A stretch of DNA of 12,064 nucleotides, taken from assembly GCA_002710495.1 (NCBI GenBank), contig PAKE01000038.1:7964-20027 (forward strand), written 5' to 3'. Origin of the DNA: Flavobacteriales bacterium. Lineage in GTDB: Bacteria > Bacteroidota > Bacteroidia > Flavobacteriales > BACL11. Shown here in pieces: positions 1 through 6,560 of the stretch; position 1 is the first letter of the stretch; each line of letters begins with the position of its first letter. The notes under the pieces are model-generated. The model made no database searches. It was not told the origin of the DNA and saw only the letters and a program-made list of their open reading frames with translations. Made by a program: the position numbers and the translations under genes.

Positions 1-3000
1 TAAACATACATTCCCATTGGTAAGTCCTCCCCAGTTGTTTGATGTTTTCCGTCCCAACCATTATTACAATCTAAATCATAAATATTTGTGGTAGAGTACA
101 CCACAGTCGAGACCCGGTCATAAACAATAAAGTTAAATGTTTCTTCCCTAATTCCATTATACGAAATACAGAACTTATCATTTATCTGATCAAAATCTGG
201 AGTAAAACTATTTGGAATGTAAATCCAATATTTATCCTGAATAGTTATATTTCTGGAAGTTGTACTCTTACAACTATTTTCATCTGTAACTAACAAAGAA
301 ACTGTATAAACAGATGGTGTCTCAGGAAAAGTATGAGTAGGAAGTTCAGTATAATCATAAGCAGTATTATCTCCAAAATTCCATTCCCAAGAAACAATAT
401 TTCCTTCAGAATCATCAATAAATTCTGTTGTTGCATCTAATATATTTAAAGTGTCCGAATCTGTAAGATGAAAAGCCGCATTGGGTGAAGGTAGTACAGT
501 TACAAAAGCTTGTCCGCTAATACCACCTATTTCGGTAGCATCTGAAAAGCTAATTAATTCATATACTCCTTGCTCATTTGTTGTAATAATATAAGGATTT
601 AAATCTGTTGGAATTGGATCTTGTTCTATTCCGTTATGTTTATAAACAAATGTAAATGGTGACAGACCACTAAATGAAACGCTAACCTCAGCAGGATTCT
701 CTTCATTGTCGCAAATTGTATCGTTACCAGATATAAATGCTTTTATTGTTGGAAGTTCATAAATATGTAACACCACAGTATCATGATAATCTACATAAAA
801 TGAATCTATAGGGTTTGTATTAAGTGGCATCATTATTACCGAATCCGTTTCCCAATAACTAAACCCCCACAGTGGATCTATCCGAGGAATAACTGAAACT
901 GTATCTCCAATAGTATAATTTATAGTGGTAGGAAAAATATTCATATTTACTCCATTTACATCTATTGAGGTACTAGTTCCCGCAGGCTCTACTTTGTATA
1001 CAATATCTCTTGTTGGTGTAGGAGGAATGAAATTTGCTATTACAGTAACATCACCTTGTAATTCTAACTCTAAAGTATCTACAAGAGGATCAAAAGCATA
1101 CACGCCAGCTGGGATTACCTCCCAATTTACGAAAGTGCCGCTTTTAACTTCAAACGGTAAATTTACACCTCCAAATCTGCTAAAAACTTGAGGTGTATTT
1201 ATTTCATTAATTATATTATCATCACTCATTTCTACCTCACCAATACCTACAATTTCTACAGTTACATTATACGGTCCAGATAGTGTAGGGTAGCAAGGGA
1301 TAAAACCATCATTCATAATACTACATCTAGCTAAAATAAAATCTTTCATATCCTGAACATTAGATTGCCAAGTTGCGTAATTCCCTCCCCACCTAGCAAT
1401 TTGTCCTGGCATCTCCGGTTCAATTACCGTAATCATACTATCCAAAAGATCTATCATATTCTGGCATGATAAATCACTAGTTGCTAGATCTTGCCACCTA
1501 TTTAAATAATCATCAAAAAAGTTATCATTTGTTAGAAATTCATTCCAAATAGGAACATGCCCTTGCCCTCCAGGGTCATTTAAACTACTAGGATCACAAG
1601 GATCTGCATTTACTGACATAGTAGGTACACCAGTATAATTTGTTCCATGATCAAAAGTATTATCCATATCCCAAAGTGTATATCTCCACTTTTTTTTGTC
1701 TCCATTAGGATCTAGCCCTCTCCACCATCCAGTATTATAATTTAACCAATCTCCACAAACCACATAAGAGTTTAGTAAAAAGTAATCAATTAAACTACCT
1801 GTATTAAATTGACTCTTTGCAATATTATAATTAGCTTGATTTGTCATTGGATTTGTAGTAACAAAAGTTACAAAATCATCCCAGTCATCTTCAGCTATCA
1901 TTCCCGAAGCTCCTCCTCCATACTTAGTCCACGTTCCTGCCCAGGTTTTTAAATATTGAATATACTCAGCACTTTCCCTATATATTTCATCTTGGTCATA
2001 GTAGTAATCTAAAAAATCAGAATCATCTACTTTTTCTCTCATTTCATAAACCCCCCAATAATCACCATTTAAATACAAAATACAAGATGAGGTAGATCTT
2101 TCATCTAATCTTAAGTCAGCAATTTGTGAAAGGTGATGAACATAAGCATCTCGGATATGTGCTCCAGAACCTCCAAAAGAAAATGGATAATTGTCATTTG
2201 CAGCAGCTTTTACAATAATTCTTTGGAATTTATTTCTGCTTTTAGTTGCAAAAAGCTTATCTTGTAAAGCGTAATTATATCCAAATTGATCTCTCATAAT
2301 ATAATCAAAACCTCTTTGATCGTAGGCCCAAGAATCATTTCCATGCTTATTATATTCTCCTGTTCCTTTGTCAATTAAAACACCATCCTTATCAAACCAC
2401 TCCATTGTTCCTTCAGGTTCAAGACTTGAACTGCCCCAACCCCCATCCAATAAATCAAGAACATCATCTCCAGAAATAGATAGGATTGGAATAGTATGTG
2501 TGTCATCTATAAAGTAAGTATTATACTCTATAAAAGATGGTAATATATTAGGGTTCGAACTATAAGCAACTGCTTTTAAAACGGTAGTTTGAACAAAAGT
2601 AATTGGTGTAGTATATTGAGCAGATGTGTTATCAGGTTCGCTTCCATCTGTAGTGTAATAAATAGTTGCAAGAGGATTAGGAGATGTTATTATAACCTGT
2701 GCGGATCCAGTATAATAGCCTGATGGAATAGAAAAAACAGGAGTAGAAGAGTATTGTTGGAACGATCCTAAATTTGCAGTGGCAGGGGTAGCGTTATCAA
2801 ATACGGACCAAGTAGAACTACCGTTAGTTTCTCTGCCCATTGAGTGGGACTTTAAATTTGAACGGACAGATATAGAATCTAATAAAACTTGAGATGCATC
2901 TGAAATCATGAGTACCTCATTTCCTTTTGTCTGTGTTATTTTAAAGTTTGTATGAGCAACACCACCTACACTTATCTCATCTCTACCTGAGCAAAAAATA

Positions 3001-3257
3001 ATTCCAACATCATTAGCAGGTATAATAAATGAAGATGGAACTTGCCATTTGGTAGGATTAGAAACCTTATCAGTTATAAAATATCCATTTATATCAATAG
3101 GAGTTGGTGTATTATTATAAATTTCTACCCAATCTTCATATTCGAAATAATCATCCTGATAACTATCGTAATTCGCTGCAGAATACTCATTTATAAGTAA
3201 TTGAGCATTAACCGAGTGAAAACAAATAACACAAAATAAAAAAAATATTTTTCTCAT
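1..3257 (-). CDS. Secreted multi-domain CotH-kinase-like protein with T9SS type B sorting domain (3' end beyond window)
   Basis: The frame is open from ATG at 3257 to base 1 (1085 residues, no stop). It was read by translating the minus strand. It starts with a signal peptide (MRKIFFLFCVICFHSVNA, cut before Q19). A lamin-tail-like domain follows at about 19-130 (INEYSAANYD, WVEIYNNT, DINGYFITD). A chitobiase C-terminal-like beta domain lies at about 180-245 (IYYTTDGSEPD). A CotH kinase-like domain spans about 250-640, with NGDYWGVYEMREK near 396 and LWDMDNTFDHG near 522, an acidic metal-binding type motif. InlB/bacterial-repeat-like beta modules lie at about 690-830. A PKD domain with WEWNFGD lies at about 920-1000, and a CHU_C gliding-motility type C-terminus starts near 1007 (IPNSFTPDFDQIND). 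CotH homologues in spore formers phosphorylate protein; here the likely location is the cell surface or outside, via the type IX secretion system. The substrate is unknown. Only the last few residues of the sorting domain are missing. Sure of the domains, unsure of the activity. Confidence 0.9.
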   Translation of the reverse strand, partial: MRKIFFLFCVICFHSVNAQLLINEYSAANYDSYQDDYFEYEDWVEIYNNTPTPIDINGYFITDKVSNPTKWQVPSSFIIPANDVGIIFCSGRDEISVGGVAHTNFKITQTKGNEVLMISDASQVLLDSISVRSNLKSHSMGRETNGSSTWSVFDNATPATANLGSFQQYSSTPVFSIPSGYYTGSAQVIITSPNPLATIYYTTDGSEPDNTSAQYTTPITFVQTTVLKAVAYSSNPNILPSFIEYNTYFIDDTHTIPILSISGDDVLDLLDGGWGSSSLEPEGTMEWFDKDGVLIDKGTGEYNKHGNDSWAYDQRGFDYIMRDQFGYNYALQDKLFATKSRNKFQRIIVKAAANDNYPFSFGGSGAHIRDAYVHHLSQIADLRLDERSTSSCILYLNGDYWGVYEMREKVDDSDFLDYYYDQDEIYRESAEYIQYLKTWAGTWTKYGGGASGMIAEDDWDDFVTFVTTNPMTNQANYNIAKSQFNTGSLIDYFLLNSYVVCGDWLNYNTGWWRGLDPNGDKKKWRYTLWDMDNTFDHGTNYTGVPTMSVNADPCDPSSLNDPGGQGHVPIWNEFLTNDNFFDDYLNRWQDLATSDLSCQNMIDLLDSMITVIEPEMPGQIARWGGNYATWQSNVQDMKDFILARCSIMNDGFIPCYPTLSGPYNVTVEIVGIGEVEMSDDNIINEINTPQVFSRFGGVNLPFEVKSGTFVNWEVIPAGVYAFDPLVDTLELELQGDVTVIANFIPPTPTRDIVYKVEPAGTSTSIDVNGVNMNIFPTTINYTIGDTVSVIPRIDPLWGFSYWETDSVIMMPLNTNPIDSFYVDYHDTVVLHIYELPTIKAFISGNDTICDNEENPAEVSVSFSGLSPFTFVYKHNGIEQDPIPTDLNPYIITTNEQGVYELISFSDATEIGGISGQAFVTVLPSPNAAFHLTDSDTLNILDATTEFIDDSEGNIVSWEWNFGDNTAYDYTELPTHTFPETPSVYTVSLLVTDENSCKSTTSRNITIQDKYWIYIPNSFTPDFDQINDKFCISYNGIREETFNFIVYDRVSTVVYSTTNIYDLDCNNGWDGKHQTTGEDLPMGMYV

Positions 3258-3262
3258 ATCTG

Positions 3263-3270
3263 CAAATATA
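3263..3270 (-). promoter_or_regulatory. Candidate -7 element TATATTTG for the CotH-like gene
   Basis: It matches the Bacteroidota consensus TAnnTTTG and is followed by CA. A CTG (versus consensus TTG) lies 19 bases further upstream, a weak -33 match. Only 5 bases separate the octamer from the ATG at 3257, so the transcript would be nearly leaderless. AT-rich DNA gives such octamers by chance, so the call rests on its placement. Confidence 0.45.
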
Positions 3271-3369
3271 CTAAAAAACCATACTTTCTCAGATATCTTC
3301 TAAAAAAATCTTATGTGTTCTTCACATATAAAGAAAATAACATTATGAGAATTTTTTGAGCTAATTTTC

Positions 3370-3377
3370 TATTTTTG
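3370..3377 (+). promoter_or_regulatory. Candidate -7 element TATTTTTG for the decarboxylase gene
   Basis: A full match to TAnnTTTG, followed by CA, ends 18 bases before the ATG at 3396. No TTG is found at the usual 17-19 base spacing; the only nearby TTG (3356-3358) is 11 bases away. The -33 half is therefore missing or degenerate. Confidence 0.45.
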
Positions 3378-3395
3378 CATAAATAATTATTAAAA

Positions 3396-4766
3396 ATGTC
3401 AGAAAAAATATTTAACGACCTAAATATATTTAATGAACTAGTAAATGATCTGATAAATGATGGTCAGAAAAAAGGTGTCTCTCCTAAAATTCAAACGCAA
3501 GACGTCCTAAAGAAACTAGATATCTCTCTAAGTGAAAATGGAATTGATGATGAGACTTTCAAGAATTCTTTAAAAGAAATAATATTAAACACTCCGAAAA
3601 CTTCGAGTAAATTATTTTTTAATCAGCTTTTTGGAGGATTAAATAGTAAATCTGTTGTTGGAGAATTGCTTGCGGTAATTCTTAACAATAGTATGGCTAC
3701 CTACAAAATAGCAGGACCTATGGTAGAAGTAGAAAAAGAAATTCTGAGAAAGGTTGCTTCTTTAATAGATTACCCAAAAAAATTTGGAGGAACTTTTCCG
3801 ACAGGAGGAAGTATGTGTAATTTTATGGCATTAATTATTGCTAGAGACAAAAAAATACCAGAAATAAGAAATAATGGCAAGCAACAAGATTTAGTATGTT
3901 ATTCTTCTAAAAACTCTCATTATTCCATGGGGAAAAATGCATCTTTTGCTGGAATTGGAAGAAATAATGTAAGATATATAGAAACAAATGAGAAGGGAGA
4001 AATTTGTTCTGAATCTCTTCAGACTGCTATTAAAAATGATCTGAACAATAAACTTATTCCATTCTTTGTAAATGCTACTGTTGGTACAACCGTAATGGGA
4101 GCAACTGATCCTATTTCAAAAATAGCAAATATTTGCAATAAATATAATATTTGGCTTCATATTGACGGAGCATTTGCTGGAACCGTTATTTTTTCTAAAA
4201 AATACAAACATTTAGTTGAAGGTATACAAAATTCTGATTCCTTTTGTTTTAATGCACATAAAACTTTAGGTACACCCCTATCTACTTCTATTTTATTGGT
4301 AAAAGATGAAAAGGATTTATATAACTCATTTAGTAATAAAGCTGAATATCTTTATCAGACAGACAATGATAACTATAATTTAGGACAAACTTCTTTTGAA
4401 TGTGGAAGAAGAAACAATGCGTTAAAATTCTGGACGCTTTGGAAATCTGTAGGCACAAATGGAATCGGGGAAATGGTAGAAAAAAATTATAACTTGTCAG
4501 ATATTGCTAGAAACTATATACGAAATAATTCTGATTATAAATTATATAGTTATGATGACAGTTTATCTGTTTGTTTTAATTACAAAGATTTTGATGCTAT
4601 TGAATTATGTACTCAATTATATAACAACAATAAACTAATGGTTGGATATGGAGAGCATAAAGGGGAAACTTTTGTCAGATTAGTTACCATCAATAGAGAA
4701 AACACACAAAAAGATATACTTTCCTTTTTTAAAATACTTGAGGATTTTTCAAATAAACATTTTTAG
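3396..4766 (+). CDS. PLP-dependent group II (glutamate/aromatic/diaminobutyrate-type) decarboxylase family protein
   Basis: A 456-residue fold-type I PLP enzyme of the pyridoxal-dependent decarboxylase family, presumably cytosolic. Visible motifs are FPTGGSMCNF at about 132-141 (cofactor phosphate-binding loop), NATVGTTVMGATDPI near 226-240, HIDGAFAG with D257 (pairs with the pyridine nitrogen), and NAHKTLGTP with K289 (Schiff-base lysine preceded by the typical His). The length is normal for the family. The substrate cannot be decided: glutamate, aromatic amino acid, 2,4-diaminobutyrate and cysteine-sulfinate enzymes all share these motifs. The ATG at 3396 is the first in frame after the promoter-like octamer. 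It is followed after 11 bases by a pseudogene, so no functional operon partner is obvious. The gene is divergent from the CotH-like gene. Confidence 0.88.
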   Translation: MSEKIFNDLNIFNELVNDLINDGQKKGVSPKIQTQDVLKKLDISLSENGIDDETFKNSLKEIILNTPKTSSKLFFNQLFGGLNSKSVVGELLAVILNNSMATYKIAGPMVEVEKEILRKVASLIDYPKKFGGTFPTGGSMCNFMALIIARDKKIPEIRNNGKQQDLVCYSSKNSHYSMGKNASFAGIGRNNVRYIETNEKGEICSESLQTAIKNDLNNKLIPFFVNATVGTTVMGATDPISKIANICNKYNIWLHIDGAFAGTVIFSKKYKHLVEGIQNSDSFCFNAHKTLGTPLSTSILLVKDEKDLYNSFSNKAEYLYQTDNDNYNLGQTSFECGRRNNALKFWTLWKSVGTNGIGEMVEKNYNLSDIARNYIRNNSDYKLYSYDDSLSVCFNYKDFDAIELCTQLYNNNKLMVGYGEHKGETFVRLVTINRENTQKDILSFFKILEDFSNKHF

Positions 4767-4777
4767 TACAATTAAAA

Positions 4778-5357
4778 TTGTCAAATTCTGATTCCATAAT
4801 TACGTTATCATGGTTTGCAGGAAAGATCTCTGCTGTAGGATCTTGGTATGACAAAATATTAGGATTAAACAGGAAATATTCAATTGGTCATACATCAATT
4901 ATCTTAATTAATTCTATCACAAGTGAAATATATTATTTAGATTTCGGAAGGTATCAGACTCCTATTTGATTTGGTAGAGTTATAAACTATTGAAACAGAT
5001 CGAGACCTAACTGTTAGAATTCCAGCAATAATTGAAAATAACTAAATAAATATAGTTGATGAGATTATAAAAGAGATCTATGAAAAAAATCAACACACGG
5101 AGAAGGAAAATCATACTATAAGATATTAAAAAATATTAGTTTCAAAAAGATCAGGAATATACAAAGTTCAATCAGGGAAAAGGATTAATGTCCTATGGCC
5201 ATTTTCAAAAGACTCATTAAATTGCGAAAAATTTGTTTATAATCTCATGAAAAATGCTCAGTTCTCAACGATCCGGAATCATATATTTATTGTTGACTTT
5301 TTACTCAGCATACCTCTTCTTAGAAATTTGTCAATTAAACATTATTTTAAAAATTAA
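4778..5357 (+). pseudogene. Decayed tandem copy of the downstream 218-residue gene
   Basis: The first 63 codons, read from TTG at 4778, match the start of the gene at 5381 residue for residue in many places (NSD.II.L.W..GK, GSWYD, GH...ILINS, FGRY.TP). The original ATG seems to have become TTG, and a Gly codon has become TGA at 4967-4969. After that, homology continues in other frames. ETDRDL from 4992 is shifted, a TAA interrupts IENN*INI, HGEGKSYYKILKNISF is in yet another frame, then GLMSYGHF, then after a further shift LNCEKFVYN matching SNCSRFVSE. The homology reaches the C-terminal region (SIPLLRNLS versus SPSPKRNVS), ending at TAA 5355-5357. There are at least three frameshifts and two internal stops, so a full-length 218-aa-type protein cannot be made. 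It lacks the promoter octamer found before the intact copy. Confidence 0.9.
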
Positions 5358-5367
5358 AATTAAATAG

Positions 5368-5375
5368 TAGTTTTG
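5368..5375 (+). promoter_or_regulatory. Candidate -7 element TAGTTTTG for the 218-aa gene
   Basis: It matches TAnnTTTG, is followed by CA, and ends 5 bases before the ATG at 5381. This is the same spacing as the octamer of the CotH-like gene. No good TTG is seen at -33. It lies just past the last stop of the pseudogene, so the intact copy is likely transcribed on its own. Confidence 0.45.
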
Positions 5376-5380
5376 CATTA

Positions 5381-6037
5381 ATGATAAATTCTGATTTTAT
5401 AATAGTTTTAGCTTGGCCTGAAGGAAAAACAACTGCTGCTGGATCTTGGTACGATTCCTTATTTGCAACAAACGGAAAATATAGGGTTGGACATTCTGCA
5501 TTAATCTTAATAAACTCTAAAAACAAAGAACTACTTTATTTTGATTTTGGAAGATACCACACTCCTACTGGTTTTGGTAGAGTAAGAGATAAGGAGACTG
5601 ACCCAGATATTGGTATTCCAATTTCTGCTGAAATAGAAGATAATAGGATAAAAAACATAGAAGAAATTCTTGTACACACAAAAAATAAAAAAGCAAATCA
5701 TGGTGAGGGGAAATTATACGCTTCTGTTTTAAAAAATATTAATTTCAGATCAGCGTATACATTTGCAAAAACCATACAGAAGCAGGGTGTTATTCCATAT
5801 GGTCCATTTGTATCTAAAGGATCTAATTGTTCGAGATTTGTTTCCGAAACTATCCGAAAGTCTAATCCAAAATTGATTAAACTTCTAAGATTGAGATTTC
5901 CCTACTGTCTTTCACCCTCTCCAAAAAGAAATGTTAGTATCTCAAATAATAATTATTATATAGTAGAAAAAAATAAATTAGAAAAAATTAAAAGAAATAA
6001 AATAAATGGCTATTTTAGAGGAATTGAAAGGAAATGA
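5381..6037 (+). CDS. Conserved protein of 218 aa, possible permuted papain-fold (LRAT/NlpC-P60-like) enzyme
   Basis: No signal peptide or membrane segment is visible, so it is probably cytosolic. Conserved-looking blocks are LAWPEGKTTAAGSWYD at 10-25, GHSALILINS with H38, LLYFDFGRYHTPTGFGRVR with H60 at 51-69, HGEGKLYASVLKNINF, and GSNCSRFV with C150. A His in a GH(S/A)-hydrophobic strand well before an NCxxFV Cys is the order seen in circularly permuted papain-like families such as LRAT/HRASLS (NCEHFV). The fold is inferred from motif order only. From memory it resembles an uncharacterised Bacteroidota family (I believe DUF6695), which I cannot verify. The C-terminal 40 residues are Lys/Asn-rich. 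It overlaps the next gene by 4 bases (ATGA), indicating co-translation. A dead tandem copy lies just upstream. Confidence 0.85.
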   Translation: MINSDFIIVLAWPEGKTTAAGSWYDSLFATNGKYRVGHSALILINSKNKELLYFDFGRYHTPTGFGRVRDKETDPDIGIPISAEIEDNRIKNIEEILVHTKNKKANHGEGKLYASVLKNINFRSAYTFAKTIQKQGVIPYGPFVSKGSNCSRFVSETIRKSNPKLIKLLRLRFPYCLSPSPKRNVSISNNNYYIVEKNKLEKIKRNKINGYFRGIERK

Positions 6038-6306
6038 TAAGTAAACCTAAAAAAATATCTGAAAAAGCACAAATCCTGAAAGGAGTAGGAGCCAGTTCTT
6101 GGTTTGAAATCTCTTTAGAAAACAAAAAATATAGAATAAAAAGATATTCTGAAGAGGGAGAATTAGAATGTTCTAGAGTATTTACTTCAAGTCCTAAGGG
6201 GTTTGACATTAATACTAAATATGAATTCACCTATATTTCTCACTGTAAAGAATGTACAATCCTTCAGAATAATAAAACTTATAAATTTTATACGAATGAA
6301 TATTAA
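6034..6306 (+). CDS. Small conserved hypothetical protein, 90 aa
   Basis: The start ATG overlaps the preceding stop by 4 bases (ATGA), which fixes this start well. The sequence alternates short beta-like segments: GVGASSWFEISL, YRIKRYSEEGELECSRVF, YEFTYISHCKECTILQNN. This pattern suggests a small all-beta fold. The SHCKEC pair (CxxC-like, two Cys three apart) plus the upstream Cys in LECSRVF could bind metal or form a disulfide, but nothing proves it. I do not recognise a named function; I have the impression that similar small proteins occur in Flavobacteriia beside homologues of the 218-aa gene. Its stop overlaps the glutaredoxin-like gene that follows. Confidence 0.75.
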   Translation: MISKPKKISEKAQILKGVGASSWFEISLENKKYRIKRYSEEGELECSRVFTSSPKGFDINTKYEFTYISHCKECTILQNNKTYKFYTNEY

Positions 6307-6529
6307 AATGTATGGGGCAGATTGGTGTTCTGATTGTGTACATGCAAAAAACTTTCTGGACTCAAAAGAAATTAAATATGAATATATTATTTGCACAGAT
6401 AATGACGAAGCGACAAAGTTTTTAGAAAGGGTAAATAATGGAAAGAGAATAATACCAACTCTAGATATTGATGGTGAAATTTATACAAATCCAGGAATTA
6501 GTAAATTAATAAAAATTATCGGAGAATAA
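6296..6529 (+). CDS. Glutaredoxin-like thiol-disulfide protein, 77 aa
   Basis: The predicted protein begins MNIKMYGADWCSDC, the first beta strand and active site of a glutaredoxin, with a CxxC redox pair (CSDC). The cis-proline region is RIIPTLDIDG, and the C-terminal helix SKLIKIIGE completes a minimal thioredoxin fold. It would reduce disulfides or mixed thiols in the cytosol; WCxDC active sites are common in NrdH/mycoredoxin-like proteins. The open frame extends upstream to 6203, but those extra residues are the preceding gene read in another frame. I chose ATG 6296 because it gives a complete first strand; ATG 6308 (MYGADWC) is possible. The chosen start overlaps the 90-aa gene by 11 bases, consistent with translational coupling. 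Confidence 0.85.
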   Translation: MNIKMYGADWCSDCVHAKNFLDSKEIKYEYIICTDNDEATKFLERVNNGKRIIPTLDIDGEIYTNPGISKLIKIIGE

Positions 6530-6533
6530 AGTC

Positions 6534-6541
6534 TATTTTTA
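6534..6541 (+). promoter_or_regulatory. Possible degenerate -7 element TATTTTTA before purF
   Basis: It matches TAnnTTTG at all but the last base and lies 19 bases before the purF ATG, in the 31-base gap after the glutaredoxin gene. It could give purF its own transcript, or may be chance in AT-rich DNA. Confidence 0.2.
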
Positions 6542-6560
6542 CACTTCTAAAACCAATGAA

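Larger units (their letters stand above)
3258..3395. other. Divergent intergenic region between the CotH-like and decarboxylase genes
   Basis: This 138-base AT-rich gap has no ORF. It holds outward-facing promoter-like octamers for both flanking genes (minus strand 3263-3270, plus strand 3370-3377). No operator-like palindrome of convincing length was seen. Confidence 0.7.

Noticed and set aside
925..1191. Plus-strand ORF of 88 codons
   Set aside because: It is antisense to the CotH-like gene, has low-complexity Ser/Thr-rich translation, and lacks a promoter-like element.
4766..4783. Short palindrome CAATT..AATTG after the decarboxylase
   Set aside because: A five-base AT stem with a two-base loop and no T-run is expected by chance here and too weak for a terminator.
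6203..6295. Upstream extension of the glutaredoxin frame
   Set aside because: It lies within the 90-aa gene in another frame, and the added residues do not fit a thioredoxin-fold N-terminus.
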